Made by a program: the position numbers and the translations under genes. The notes under the pieces were generated by a model. That model saw only the letters and a list, made by a program, of their open reading frames with translations, was not told the DNA's origin and made no database searches. Shown piece after piece: positions 45,381-58,157 of a stretch of DNA of 64,000 nt (the stretch's first letter is position 1; the number at the start of each line of letters is the position of its first letter). The stretch covers positions 682,001 through 746,000 of the forward strand of contig JAJJXM010000006.1 in the NCBI GenBank assembly GCA_024516155.1, read 5' to 3'. This DNA is from Pyronema omphalodes (taxonomy: Eukaryota > Ascomycota > Pezizomycetes > Pezizales > Pyronemataceae).

Positions 45381-47045
45381 ATGCATCCTGGTGTAATATC
45401 TTTCTTCTACTTCCGTTTCCGTTTCCGGTTCCGGATAATGAAAAAAATAAAAGAAAAAAACAAGCGGAAGGAAAAGAAAAGAAAAAGAAAAAGAAAAGAA
45501 AAAGAAAAAAAAAAAAAGAATCATTAGTCTTATACACATCCAACCCCCAACTTCTGTTCTCCGGCTCTTCTGTTCTTCGATCAATTAATGAATCATGATA
45601 TGAACAAGTCCCCGGACCGGATTCTTAAAGGTGGAGTTAAGTAGTCACTAGTCGGAGGATTATGGATGATAATTTGCATGTATCACAAATAATAGCAATG
45701 CATAAAAACATATAGTATTTCCAAGTGAAAAACACAGCCAAAGCGTAGCAAGGCACAACAAACGCCTCCCCCTACCACAAGGTCCACAACAACCACGTAA
45801 CAATAAATCCCAGCCGGCTCTATCCATGAAATCAGATATTATAACAAATTACCTGTAATAATATTACCCTCGATACCATCCTCTGCCAAAATCTACTGCC
45901 GATGTCTGATGTCTGATGTCTACTGCTGCTGATATCTCGGTACTTTATCGAGAGGCCCGGGTATGCATGATGTATGATAATTATGTACCTTCGAGTGCTC
46001 AACCATGCTTAAGTATGCCCGTGAATGCAAGTTATGCAACACACATGTGCATTATCAATGAAATCTGTATACATAGTAGATTCTGGATTCAGCGAAATTA
46101 GAATGCATAGATCTGATGAGAAATTAAATTAAATGAAATCTACATATATATTACTTAGGAGCTAGATACTGCAAGAGAACTTGCATATGGTAATGATTGT
46201 CTTCTGTTTCTGTTTCTGTTTCTGTTTTTTATTTTTTGTTTTTTGTTTTCCTGAATTTTTAGCTTATATATGATATTGTTGTTATTTATCCAAGGGCCTA
46301 AGTCGATCTTTCGAAATCAGACTCTGTATTGACTTCCAGGATTTACAGGATCCACAAGGGCGCCAATGAGGGGGTTACGTGTGTACTCACTAGTAACTAC
46401 ATGTATATTTCTCTTCTATTACCCGATATCGTTTAAATTAAAAGTTGTAATTGAACGTTAATCCAGTATAAGTTATGGTGATAGATGATGTTTAGGTAAC
46501 ACTTGGGAAAAGCATAGCGCTAATTTCTTTGAAGTGGTAGCGTGCTTAACAGATTGAGTAGTCAATCGCTATTCCATTGTTTTACTCTTCATGGATAGGT
46601 CACAGCAAGCTCTGCTCTGGTTTGTAATTTCCTCGACCATTTTTTGTATTCGAGTGATATTCTGTGGTCTTATACTTTGCATGGTGTACATGTACTCCTC
46701 CCTGCAGAGATTTATGTCAGCGGATAATTAAGAATCAAGATGAAAATATAAATGAAAGTCCAAAAAGAGGCATGATTGATAACAAGGCTGAGGCGTAGTC
46801 AGCAACTCTAAACTTCATAAGTAAGGATTGTAATCTAAGCGAATCATTTCCATTTGATAATTGCTAAATTTCAGTTGACAGACGTAATAGAATACATCAT
46901 AATTCAAAAGTGTATTTCATCAAAATTAATACTCAAAACATGAGACATTTCCAATGCATTCCACCAGTATTAGTCCGTTGCCATTGCAACATCATTAATA
47001 ATCCACGACACAAACATATACAGCGCACAATCATTCCAAGATGCA

Positions 47046-48141
47046 TCAAATTTGGTCCCCGCCGACTGTCGTAACCCAAAGGCTACCAACCGAAAAGTTC
47101 TGTAGCGCAGGCGATCCACAAACCGCTATATCCTTCGCAAACTCAGGATATCTCTCAAGAGAAAGTTTAAATCTAGCCTCGTCTGACATCCGAATTTCAT
47201 GAAAATTCTTTGCAAAGAAGGTTGCAATCATCTTTTTTATATGGCTTCCTGCATTATAGTAGGGTTCTTCAATCCGGCGGCTTTGATCTTCTTGTTGAAA
47301 GATGAACGGAGGTTTGGCTAACGCCACCATGCCACAAATGTGCTCCCGCAATGGAACATATGTTACTGGGTCTTTAACTCGGTTAGCATGCATCTGTAAC
47401 TCTTTGCTTGGGGGAGGCTGTCTTACATGCTGGACTTTCAACCTCACCATCCTGCGTTACATAGTCTTCTACTGTGTCCATCATATCTTGGTTATAGTCA
47501 AAGTCTTCTTCTTTGACTATCTCGCTATCCACAGGCGTGTAAAGACGGTAGTCGTATATAATCTGCACGATGTCGAACGCAGTGTCCACATTAAGCGGGG
47601 AAGAAGCCGAGTATTTCGAGATCCTTGAACGTATATGTTGAGAGACCGAGATTGCCACATTATCCATTTCGAGATGCATAGCCAATATTGCCACAAGGAA
47701 GAAGTTCATATCGTGCATTCTAGGAATAGGCTCAGTGAAAATAATCTTATACAATAAATCCGGCCATTCCATTATACTGTTGAAGTATAATGGACTTAAG
47801 GGTGTATCGCGCGGCAGGATCCATCGTAAAGCCAATCCTTTTCGGAATCCCAGATCCTTGATGTTGACATTCTCGTGCTTCCCTTCTTCATTTTCTCTGG
47901 TGCTGGATAAAGTCGGGAAAATGCTTGTAAGCGAGTCCCTTGGGATGAGAAATTTATATCTCTTAAACCTAGAACCCAATAGAATTCTAACATAACCGTT
48001 TTGATTAGCATGGGTATTGTGTAGTATGTTTAACTGAATAGTGCAAGGTACTTACAATAACACAACATTTTCAACTGGATTAGACTCCAGGAACTCTTCT
48101 TCCGAAAGCTCGAAAACCGAAAGTGATGGAATGCTCGACAT
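47046..48141 (-). CDS. Hypothetical protein, possible divergent BTB/POZ domain
   Basis: Three exons (48056-48141, 47427-47986, 47046-47371) with introns of 69 and 55 nt; 323 aa. The second intron has a clear GTAAGA donor and a GCTAAC branch point, and joins two frames that each end without it. Residues about 27-130 follow the order of a fungal BTB fold: ENVVLLILLGSRFKRYKFLI, then IPRDSLTSIFP, and later LSPLYFNSIMEWPDLLYKII and FLVAILAMHLEMDNVAISVS. That reading is tentative, since key BTB residues are weak. The remainder has an acidic segment (EIVKEEDFDYNQDMMDTVED) and a C-terminal helical region (MSDEARFKLSLERYPEFAKD). Fungal genomes carry many such lineage-specific BTB-like proteins, mostly without known function. 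Codon choice looks less biased than in the neighbouring TIM54, in keeping with low expression (visual impression only). Confidence 0.65.
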
Positions 48142-48678
48142 GGATGATGATGGTGTGAGGAGGCTTACGGAATCCTACACCTCGAGTTTTTGGTGTGAAG
48201 GCTGAGTGACCTTTTGCCAAGACCTGCAGTCTGCCGCAGTTGGTCGCCAATATTGTATTTTGTTAAGGAGTGGGCGCATATGACCTCCAGATCATAATAA
48301 CCCCAACACAAACGCTCTTTCTTGCTACGTAAAGCGGTCCAATCAAACAACTCCGGAATATCGTTGAAAAAAAATATTGCACGAAACGCTATAAAGAAGA
48401 GCGTACCACGCCGTGCTGCTGCATTTTTGTTGCCATAAGCTATGAAAGACAATTGTATGGTCTATTTTCAAAATCAACCCCTGGGTCAGGGAGAAAGTGC
48501 CTCTTTCACGGTGCACAGTACAGAAAATATTCGAGATGAAATTATTTCAAAGCAAAATCAACAGGTATCAAACGCGCCTTTTTGAAGTACTATAATAATA
48601 CACGGCCTTTACCCATAGGCCAACCAAACTAACCCCGGAAAGATGGAAGAGGTATATAATGTACAACAACCCAAGTTT
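48142..48678. other. Intergenic: BTB-like promoter side / TIM54 3' end
   Basis: 537 bp between two minus-strand genes. A 95-codon minus-strand frame (48165-48452) ends 24 bp before the BTB-like ATG; it has no recognisable domain and may be 5' UTR or a chance frame. The rest is A/T-rich TIM54 3' sequence. Confidence 0.5.
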
Positions 48679-50095
48679 CTAAAATCCCCAAGCATTTGTA
48701 GGTTCCTCAGCCGGCTCCATATCGGTGGGGATATAGAACTTTCTCAACCTCGACAAAATCCTGCTGTCAACAGTAATAGGTGATGGCCACTCCCCTCCTT
48801 GGTACTTCTCCTCCTCCCAAACCTTCTTCAACCAATCCTTCTCCTCGTGGGCCAAGGCATCCACCTCTCCAAGGGACTTGGTGGCCTCGAGTCCCTCCTG
48901 AACCTCCTCCGGTGTTGACATAGTTCCTTCGGGTTCCGGCTCGGTAATGAAAGGTCTGTGAATTCCCAAAGCAACAGCCGCAGCCTCTCTACAGACCTCA
49001 TCCGCCATTTTCCTCTTGTTGAAATACCGCACCAATCTGGTAGGAGTATTCAAGAACCCAAGGATATGGGGGAAGCTGATAACCGCAGCGGGTTCAAAAA
49101 CCGGGGGTATAGACTTCGGTAGCTCTGCCTTCTCAAAGTCCTCTACCCTCAACAAGGGCTCTGGGATGGCATTCTTTTTCTTCGCCGCCTCCTCTTCAGC
49201 CTTCTTCTTGTCCTCCTCAGCCTTCTTAGCCTCCTCCTTGATCTCGGCTTCCGTCTTCTCCGCTACCAATGCATCGATTCCCTCCACAACCGGTGCTGCG
49301 GCCTCTGGGATAGGTTTCTCCTCAGACGGAGGTGCTTCCAACGGTCCCAACCATCCCTCCTGAATTCCACGTAGATATTCCTTCCACGCCACCCGTCCAA
49401 CAACCACAGCCCCACCCTCCTCCTTATAGAAAATACCATTCCTCTCCCTAACCTCCTCCACAGGACCCTTAGGATCACCTCTCCTCTCCTTCCTAATATT
49501 CTCCGCAACCTTATGTCTAAGCTCCCCCATCTTCTTTCCCTCAACAACATCAAAATCCACCGCCGCAGCGTTCAAAACCGGCTTAATGTAGTCCCTGAAA
49601 TGCTCTCTAGCAACCAGAAGCGAGTCACCCGGGGGAGCGCAAAGGTAGACAGTAACCTTACGAGGAAGCTCCATAGGAGCCAGAGGACGTTCCGCCAGGT
49701 GTGATACAAGGTTGATCCATTTCTGTTTCGTTTTATTGGTATGATGACGATCGTAGTAGATGCTACCACCGATAGCGGTACAGAGGGTAAGGAAGATAGT
49801 CCAATTTCTGGAGGGGAGCTTAGCGCGGAGGTTCGGAAGTCCTGTCAATCGTTGAGGAAGTAAAAGTTAGCTATCTCCCCCAATTGTATATTCTCTATCC
49901 CAGGAACCGCTGAAATAGGTACCCTTGCGGGTAACTGGCAACACATATAGGAAGCAAAGACCGAAGCATACCCATAGCCGCAAGAGCGGGGTTTTGTTTA
50001 GGAGCCGCTTTAGCTGCGGTGGTAGCAGCAGCAGGAGCTGCGGGGGCCGCAGGGGCCCCGGAGGTGGCGGCGGGTGTATTGGTGGGCTCGGACAT
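48679..50095 (-). CDS. TIM54: Mitochondrial inner-membrane translocase subunit Tim54
   Basis: Two exons, 49972-50095 and 48679-49841, with a 130-nt intron; 428 aa. Exon 1 encodes an Ala/Pro/Thr-rich leader (MSEPTNTPAATSGAPAAPA). The splice creates ALAAMGLPNLRAKLPSRNWT, the conserved Tim54 entry to a single transmembrane segment (FLTLCTAIGGSIYY, about residues 57-73). The soluble part follows in the intermembrane space: RKVTVYLCAPPGDSLLVARE, FRDYIKPVLNAAAVDFDVVE and later IGGWFNTP-like sequence (seen as ILGFLNTPTRLVRYFNKRK). A long Lys/Glu/Ala coiled stretch (about 215-250) is typical of the family. Known: Tim54 assembles and stabilises the TIM22 complex, which inserts carrier proteins, and in yeast also helps Yme1 assembly. 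Confidence 0.95.
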
Positions 50096-51918
50096 CGTCG
50101 TGGTGGTTAGCTACCGTGTTCGTCGCGGCGGCGTTGGGAAACTTTTTTCGGAGGCGAGGCGCGGCTCTGGAGTCTGGGGTTGCTTAGCGCCCTGGATTCG
50201 ACGTCATCGAGTGATAGGCTATGTATGAACCAGCGGGTGCTGCCATGTGATTTTAGGCCTCTATGATTTCAACGACCTCTTGTGGTTAAAATAGTTATGA
50301 CGAGAATCTTGTATTATCTCAGCGCTTTACTGATCATATACCAATATCGTATTTTCCATTGTCTTATATACAAAACAACCAACCCTTCATCAATTTCCCT
50401 GTCATCATTAAAACCAATCACCACCCCTTCACCAACTCTAAACCAAACCCCTTCTCCCTAATACCTATTCCCCCCCGAGCCAAAAAACAAAAAGCACATA
50501 TATCCTCACCCATAACCCCTTCCCTTCCAACAACCCATCTCAATCCACCGCCATCAATCCTCAAAATCTCAAAGCCCCGAATAAACCAATTTGACAATCC
50601 TATATACGTATCATATATATCATATATCATATATCTCTCAGCCACCACGTTATGCATATACACTTCAAAAAGGCAATAAAAAGTTCCTCCGTCCCCTCCC
50701 CCCTTCCATCGCCCCATAGCCTTAATCAAGAAGCCAGAACACCAGACCACATCATAAAGCATACGCAGTCAGTGTATTATTCCCGACACTACAAATGCTC
50801 TAGCAATCTTTCTGTAGGTAGGTAGGTTGAAGTTGATATGGCTGGGTTTTAGGGTTGATATTGGTATAGAGGGGTTAAGGAATGGGTTATACTCGTGCCT
50901 AAAAATGGTGGTGGATGGGTATGGGGTTGGGGTTAAGTTTTATAAGGTTTTGAATTTGAATATATTGAGTTATTGAGTTATTGAGTTGTTAAGTGAAAAG
51001 GGATGAAAGGGTTGTGATGGGTTTGGATAAAGGTGATTAATTTATTTTAGGGGGTTTGATATTCTTCTGATGATGATGTGCTTTTTGAGAACGGTAATGA
51101 TTGGGTTATATATACGGGGGGTTTAAACTGCAATACCCCCAAATCTACTCCCAAAACCAACCGTTACTTATCACCTATTGAACCAAACCACTTCATTTAC
51201 ACGCGATATCACTATATCACTATTCACCACCGACTTTTTCACCATTTTACGTCTCCCTGGAACCATTTCAAAATCCATCCATCATCTTATTTCCTATTCC
51301 TATTCCTATTCCTATTCCTATTCTCATTCTCGACCCTTCAACATTGGTATCCACCTCGTTACTCTAGACTTTGCAACTATAGTAAAGTAAAGTAAAAAAA
51401 AAAAAATATCGGTGTGTAACTACAACTAAGCATAATTGCGCTGCATGGGTATCTTTCAAAAGTCTTGTTAAAAAAAATTCCAACCACAACCACAACCACA
51501 ACCACAACCACAACCACAACCACGACCATAACCACAAGTGACCACAAGCATCAAATTCTCCTCCTAAATATTCTCATATCCTCTCGACTCCGACTCCGAC
51601 TCCGACTCCGACTTCAATCCCGCCAAAACGTCCCTCATACAGCTTTGTGATTCCAACCATCTCTCAAAAAAAACTAAATGCAACTAAAAAAAATAAGAGA
51701 GAATACGTATAAAAAAAATCAGAAGAAAATCGTCGACATAAAATTATCCTCTAAAGGGGGGGCTAAAGGGGCTAAATAGTACTAAAAAAAAGCTATGTTG
51801 CTTTTTTGTAATTGGAAGGTATGTAGTTTGTGTCTTCCGTCGTTAGCGTTTATAGGCCGCCTTGACGACTTAATCGGTTGCTGCAAATGGAATGTTAGTT
51901 TGGATTTTTTTTAATAGG
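50096..51918. other. 1.8-kb intergenic region TIM54 promoter side / cot-1 3' end
   Basis: 50096-50340 is the probable TIM54 promoter. 50340-50760 is C/A-rich on the plus strand with little T-to-G content, giving long chance frames. 50.8-51.1 kb is G/T-rich. Hexanucleotide arrays follow: CTATTC at about 51290-51324, CAACCA at 51482-51535 and CGACTC at 51585-51614. 51660-51918 is A-rich, ending in the cot-1 3' region. No gene is seen. Confidence 0.65.
51482..51614. repeat. Hexanucleotide arrays AACCAC (x9) and CGACTC (x5)
   Basis: Nine AACCAC-phase units at 51482-51535 (two variants, ACGACC/ATAACC) and five CGACTC units at 51585-51614, 49 bp apart. Confidence 0.9.
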
Positions 51919-53823
51919 TCATGGGGGGACAAACAATCGTGTATACGTGTATCCAATAAATGGCAATCCTGTCTCTTCTCCAATCTGGACAGGCTGCTGA
52001 GTGTTCATAGCATTTGCCCTCGCTGCGGCAACCTCTGGTCTCTCGGGTACATTCTCAAGTTCATCAGTTGGGAAGTATCTATCTTCTGTTAGCTTTATTC
52101 CAGTATTATCTAAACACTGGCAACTTACGAAGTATCAGTGATGGAGGTCAAGTTAGGCTTGAATGGAGCGTCGATTGATCGCAAGCTATCCCAGTTGACA
52201 CCAGCAAAGAATGGGTGTGCCTTGATCTCGTCTGCTCCGTGACGTCCCAACCGCTTATCGGCTGAGGTAATCAAGTTTCTAATCAAATCTTCCGCCTCAG
52301 GGCTGAGCTGAATCTCCTCAGGGAAGTAGAGCTGTGTTTGCCAGTTGACAATCTTGCGGTATGTCTCGTGAGCATCCTCAGCACAGAAGGGTGGCCATCC
52401 AACCAAACATTCGAACATGATAGTTCCCAAACTCCACCAATCACACTCCTGTCCGTATCCGGAGTGCAAGAAAATCTCAGGCGCAATGTAGTCGGGGGTT
52501 CCGACTGTGGAGTAGGCCATCAGACGACGGGATTTTCTCCAGGTGTTAATCTGGTTGCGGTTGGAGACAGTCAAATGGATGGCATCGACCATGACGGAGT
52601 TTCTTGGTCGGGTGGACTGCTGCTCGGTTGGTGGGGTGGAGCTGTTTTCGAGGAGTCTTTGGTAGTAGGCCTGGTCGTGAGTCTTATGGAAACCTGTTGA
52701 TAGTCCAAAGTCGGAAAGCTTAATGTGTCCGTCTTTGTCGATCAAAATATTGTCTGGCTTAATATCACGGTGGATAAATCCAAGGCGGTGAACTGCCTCG
52801 ATAGCCAAAACACACTGAGCCATGTAGAATCTTGTGACATCCTCCGTAAAGATCTCATACTTGATCAACATGGTCATCAAATCTCCTCCTGGCAAAAACT
52901 CCATGATAAGGTAGAGGTAGACAGCGTCCTGGAAAGAGTAGAAGAGGTTGACAACCCATGGGGAGTCAGAATCCGCAAGAACGTCACGTTCTGCCTTGAC
53001 GTGTGCCAACTGGTCCTTCTTGAACATCTCCGACTTCAATAACGTCTTCATGGCGTAAATCTTTCCAGTGTCCTTCTTCTGGACTAATCTGACCTCTCCG
53101 AATGCTCCCTTTCCAATGACCTTGACAGTCAAGAAGTCGTCGGCACTGAGACGCATACGCCGTAGACGAAGGAAGGAAGACTCCTGCTTTCCAAGTTGCT
53201 GTCGTCGGCGGTTCTTACGCTCCTCGGACATCCGTGCCTCTCCGGCAAGCTCCTGCTCCAACTCTACTCGTCTGTGATCCATCAGTATGCGCTAAAATAC
53301 GAGGTACCAATTCAACTAACCGTTGATTTCTCTCGACTGCATGCGCTACGCTCTGGTTGTAGTGAAGCTCCACCTTCAACTTCAATGCCTTTGCCCTCTC
53401 CTTGGTAGACGCGGAAAACCCGCTGTCATCACGGTTGAAAACGACATAGTCATCCCTTAGACTTCCGGAAGCCTGGGTAGAACCAGAGGTACGAGGTCGC
53501 TGACTGCTCTGAGGAGATCCAGGGGGGCCACCTTGGCGCGCTGAGAGGTGCTGGTTCTGGAGCTGGTGTGCTAATCCATTCGCATCATAGCCACCCTGCT
53601 GGAACTGCTGCTGCTGCTGTTGCTGCTGGAATTGGCCTTGCTGAGCATACTGTTGCTGCTGCTGCTGCTGAGGGTATTGTTGCTGCTGGCCTGCGAAGCC
53701 CTGAGGAGGGAATTGCTGCTGCTGTTGAGGGAACCCCTGCTGTTGTGGCTGGCCACCGTAGAACTGTTGATACATCGAGTTCGGAGTCGGTGTGTAGTTG
53801 GGGTCTCTTCCAGGAGGATTCAT
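51919..53823 (-). CDS. cot-1: NDR-family AGC protein kinase (COT-1 / Cbk1 / Orb6)
   Basis: Three exons (53321-53823, 52129-53271, 51919-52078) with introns of 49 and 50 nt; 601 aa, close to N. crassa COT-1 (598). The N-terminus is Gln-rich with poly-Q runs (residues about 20-80). The N-terminal regulatory region that binds Mob co-activators follows ([20 protein letters not shown], about 147-168). The kinase domain starts near 214 with GKGAFGEV, lysine in YAMKTL, catalytic [13 protein letters not shown], the NDR-type insert before the activation loop and APE. The tail carries the hydrophobic motif FIGYTYTRL, whose Thr is the target of the upstream Ste20-type kinase. Known: this RAM/MOR pathway kinase controls hyphal tip growth, septation and branching. 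All catalytic residues are present. eIF3h lies divergently 1.8 kb away. Confidence 0.96.
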
Positions 53824-55625
53824 GGTGGCGACAGCTGTTCCTTAGAGGGCGTGTGAGTATCTTTAATGCAGGGAGGAAGTGTAACGGGAGGTAAAGTGCA
53901 GGCGAGCGGCAAGTTTCGAGTAGACCGTATTGCGGGAACGGAATTCAGGCAGTACTGTCGCTAGAAGACTTTCCGCGGAACGGAGAACAAGTTCGGATGT
54001 CTTCCGACCACTTTACGCGCAGAGGGCGGGATAGGGGGTGGACCACTGTTGCTGTCTAGCTCCAAGGGTTGATGAAGGGTCAAGTGGGAGAAGGCGAAGC
54101 GTGCCCTGAAACCCGTGGATCTGAGGGATTGGACAAACAGGAGACATGTTTTCTTACCTGCTCCTAGCGGGATTTGTTTGTTGGCTGTGGTGCAGTTGTT
54201 TCGCTGATCGCTATGAACAGTTGATGTCTGTCGTGAAGATGGAACTGGGGGTGAGGGGGGGGGGGGGGGGGGTGGTGGTTCGGAGCTTCGATGGGAGAGG
54301 GGGGTGTTGGTGCGGGAAAGCAACTAGGGAGTTTCGACCAGCCAGCCAACAGATGCAGTAGATGGGATTCTGTTTCGGTGATGCTCCAGCTGCTTAGATC
54401 GCGAGATGATGGACCCGACACGGTGAGGAGTTGGTGTCTGGTGTCTGGTATGTGGTGTATTGGTGTCTGGTTGGAAGTCTGGTTGGAAGTCTGGTCTGAT
54501 TTTCTGGGATGCTTTCTGCTTTCCGCTTTCTGCTTTCTGCTTTCTGGTCTGCAATCGCCTCCGTCCTCTGTCGTCTCTGCCAGTGGTCTCAGCACGGTAG
54601 AGCACTTGGCAGCTGGCTTCACTCGGTATCACTGCAGCAATCGCAGGAGGGGGTTGGCTCGGCTCGGCAGGGTGCCCTTTATCCCCAATCGACGGTTGTC
54701 GATACGTGATACTAGTACTGAATCGTAGAGGAGGAAGAGGTATGTGCTGAGAGTCGATACTGAATTAGTGAGAGAATCTCAAACCGAGGTGTAACAGGAG
54801 ATTCATGTAGATAATAACAGAAGAAAACGAAATCCTCATGATGAATTCGAGCTTGAAATACAAACCTCAAAAGTAATAACAAGCATCTTTACATAAATAC
54901 AGATCTCAACAGTAATAATAAACATTCTTGAAATTAAACGTCTACCTGTATTCCTTGAACAGCTGTAAATGTGAGGACACTGTATTCGACTCGCCAGGTT
55001 CGCTCCATGAGCTGTGCTGGAGGTTCTGGGGAATATTCAACCTGCCCGGACAAAGGAAGGTCTACCTCCAGTTCCCGAGCGAGCACAAGCTGGTATGAGC
55101 GTCTGCATACCAGCCCCTTGCGGGCAGTCACAGCTCAATTGAGTTCAGATAAGCATTCTCGAGCTCAACTCTGAAACTGGCTCTATTCAAAGGATTAACA
55201 GCTAGATAGTTCGGAATTAATCATCATCGGAATAAATCAATCGTCACCGAGTGAAGCATCGAACATGGCCATGCTGACTTTAACTGGCTTCTAGCTGCAG
55301 ATCTAAGCGTCGAGAGCACAACATGAGCCTCGTTTTGACGCCAACAAACAAGCAACATACATTTCCCCAGAGTTACAATATGTTCATAATGTCCCAAACA
55401 TGCTTATTCATAACTTTTAAATTTTATGCAAACAATAATAAAAATACAGCGCGGCAATAAACCCCCGAAATATCACTCACATGTCCTGTCGTTGGGTTTG
55501 CCCTAAGCTTGAAGTCTTGGCACAAAATTAGAGCGTGGGAAAAGTCAACCTCGTAAAACAACGGTGATAGCGGGAGAGCCTCAATCACGAACCCCACATC
55601 CACATACCCAATCACCAACATCACC
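53824..55625. promoter_or_regulatory. 1.8-kb divergent region cot-1 / eIF3h
   Basis: The long side (53824-54700) belongs to cot-1 and probably includes a long 5' UTR. It holds an 18-base G run at about 54255-54272 and CTTTCTG 7-bp repeats at about 54508-54546. 54700-55130 is A/T-rich then mixed, and 55360-55625 is the eIF3h promoter, A/T-rich with a CACC before the ATG. No gene is seen. Confidence 0.55.
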
Positions 55626-56878
55626 ATGGCTGAGAAGACGTACGTCCAACGCCGCGGCGAGCTCTATCTATGTGTTGACGAGCTAAACAAGATTTTTACA
55701 GTTACGCAGGCCCGATCAAGTCGGTTAGAGTTGATGCTCTAGTCGTTCTCAAGATCTGCAAACATGCCTCCTCCGCGCACCCCCAGACCGTGACTGGACA
55801 GCTTCTTGGTACGCGCCTTTTCTCGAACTATACGATACATGTTGTTACATTTGCTTATGGCTGGCCATAGGTATGGACGTCGATGGTGAACTCCAGATCA
55901 CCAACTCTTTCCCCTTCCCCACCGTCGACACCCCTGCTCAGGACGACAAGCACGACAAGGAGAACGCCTCTTCCGGAAATGTTGCTCCCCGCTCCAAGGT
56001 CAACGCCTACTACCAGCAGGAGATGGTCCGCTGCTTGCGTGACATGAACGTTGACGCCAGCTCTGCTGGATGGTACCAGTCTGCCAGCCTTGGCAACTTC
56101 GTATGTTTCCAGCTTCATAGCACCTCGAATTATCGATGCAGTGACTGACTGTGTCTAGCTCAACGCCAGCTTCATTGAGAACCAGTACCACTACCAGTCC
56201 CAGCACAACGAGCGCACCGTTGCCCTCGTCCACGACACTGCCCGCTCCATCGCCGGCGCTTTGTCCCTCCGTGCTTTCCGCCTCACCCCCGCCTTCATGG
56301 CCGCCCAGAAGGAGGGCAAGTTTACCGTCGAGTCTCTCCAGAAGCACAACTTGACCTACAAGGACATGCTTGTCGAGCTTCCCTTGACCATCTACAACTC
56401 TCACCTCCTCACCAGCTTGCTCCACCAGCTCGACAGTCCCACCCCCGCTCCTCTCAACGCCCTCTCTCTTAGCCAGCCCATGCCCTTGGCTCCCAACTTC
56501 GATGCTCTCGACCTTTCCATCGACCAGTACCTCGAGAAGAACTGCGACCTTCTTCTCGAGTCCATCGAGACTCACTACTCTGAGGTCAACAACCAGCAGT
56601 ACTACCAGCGCCAGCTTGCCCGTGAGCAGACCAAGATTGCTGCATGGCAGGCTAAGCGCAAGTCTGAGAACGCTCTCCGTGCCAGCGCAAAGCAGCCCTT
56701 GTTGCCCGAGGATGAGTGGCAGCGGTTGTTCAAGCTTCCCCAGGAGCCTTCTCGCTTGGAGACTCTCCTCAACAGCAGACAAATTGAGCAGTACTCTAAG
56801 CAGATTGACGGATTCACTGCCAGCGTTTCTGCCAAGATGTTCGCTGTCAACCAGGGACTTCCCAGGACTGAGTTGTAA
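55626..56878 (+). CDS. eif3h: Translation initiation factor eIF3 subunit h
   Basis: Four exons (55626-55639, 55702-55808, 55871-56100, 56159-56878) with introns of 62, 62 and 58 nt; 356 aa, against about 352 in human. Exon 1 is only 14 nt (MAEK plus two bases). An MPN domain occupies about residues 6-150: [40 protein letters not shown], and [20 protein letters not shown]. It lacks the JAMM metal-binding signature, as expected for eIF3h, which is a structural MPN subunit. The C-terminal half is helical ([20 protein letters not shown]). Known: eIF3h pairs with eIF3f in the octameric core of eIF3 and helps 40S recruitment; budding yeast has lost it. Codon use is strongly biased to C-ending codons, consistent with high expression. 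Confidence 0.96.
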
Positions 56879-58157
56879 GGTGGCTTTTGCGGCGTTGGTG
56901 GATGGTATTTCCTTATGATGATGGCTGGAATTTTTTGTACGCGGAGTTGGGAGAAGGGATAAAAAATCACACGATGAGACGATGAAGCCTATGCAATGTA
57001 GTAGTCCTACTTGTCTTATTGTAAACCCTTTCGTACTGTCTTCTTTGGTTTAGCACATGGTTGTTTTTTTCTCATTTATTTTGTTCTTTTGGGTTTAGGC
57101 AAAAAGTCATCGGATTAGAAAGCATTGTTCTTGTAGATTGAGTAATGTGAGGAATTCGAACGTTTATATCTCACGTTTATATCTGAATTGGCGGAATGAC
57201 GTGAATCCAATAGTGAGACACACACAGCAGCGGGTATATATGCGCGATAGAAACATCCCAGCATGACCTCAGCGCCAGTTTCAATTCGCTAATCAATAGC
57301 CGCGATTGATCGTCAACGGAGGGAGGGATTACATAGAGAAATCATAAAAGTCCGCCTCCCTCGCCCGCCTCCGTTCTAGAATTAGAGCCCAATTACAGCG
57401 CCAATCCTACCCCCAGACACCGTTCACGTCACATCATGTCGGATCAAGACGCTAAAGCTGATGGTGTCTCTTAGGAAGCCGCAGTGCCGCACCTTATGTC
57501 CTCAGGTTACACGAATTTCCAAGGAACCCGGAAAAGAAAAGAAGAAAAGAAAAGCCTTGAGACGGTTGGAAAGCTGGAAAAGCTGGTAGGTGGTGGGTTG
57601 ATTGATTACTACGCATACATACATAGCCACACTGAAAGGTAAACTGAAACAGCCGTCCAACGAACGAAACAGCCGTAGAACGAAACGAACGATCGAACAC
57701 ATGACCTGACCTGACCTCACCTCACCTCACCTGGATCGAAAGAGAATCTGATCGCCACGCGACTATCGAAATCGAAAAAAACTTACGACGCACGACGCAC
57801 GACGCACGACGCACGACTTCCTTCATATCTAAGCTCGGGATTAGAGGAGAGAAGAGAAGAGAAACCTTGCGGAGAAAAGAAGAAACGGGCTGAACCGCAG
57901 AACCGCAGGAACTGTAGGAACCAGCAGCAGCAGCAACAGCAGCAGCAGCACCGACCGGTCAACAGCTCTAAATTCCACAAACGACAGACCAGCTCTTGAA
58001 GCAGAGGGACCTTCCTGCCAGACCACCAGACCACCAGACAAACTACTGAACTACAGGATCCGAACAACTTATCACTTCTAAATTCTACCACGGCACCCGG
58101 AAAAAAAAGTAACAGGCAATAACTCCTCGTGCGCTCTTGCTGCCATCATAATACATT
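56879..58157. other. 1.3-kb intergenic region eIF3h / PY-motif gene
   Basis: 56879-57130 is the eIF3h 3' region. 57130-57460 is unremarkable. From 57520 the sequence becomes A/G-rich with short repeats: CCTGACCTCACCTCACC near 57710, a 7-bp ACGACGC run at about 57783-57815 and CAGCAG near 57920. These sit in the probable promoter/5' UTR of the gene at 58158. Confidence 0.6.

Larger units (their letters stand above)
41619..47045. other. 5.4-kb intergenic region with a hAT relic and microsatellites
   Basis: 41619-42110 is extremely T-rich on the plus strand and probably the 3' UTR and downstream sequence of the F-box gene. 42.56-43.33 kb is a mobile element relic. 43.35-44.6 kb has short repeats: GGGAACTT/GGGAGCTG words near 43430, ATCT/ATTT tetranucleotides at 44060-44105, 7-bp AGAACTC, CAGAAGC and GATGGGT runs. 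A pentanucleotide array lies at 45.2 kb and an A/G tract at 45460-45520. 45.6-47.0 kb is A/T-rich with no recognised feature. Confidence 0.65.

Noticed and set aside
45018..45527. 169-codon frame ending in Lys/Glu repeats
   Set aside because: Made of the pentanucleotide array and an A/G tract; no unique sequence of coding character.
53568..53894. 108-codon plus-strand Ala/Val-rich frame
   Set aside because: Antisense of the cot-1 poly-Gln region.
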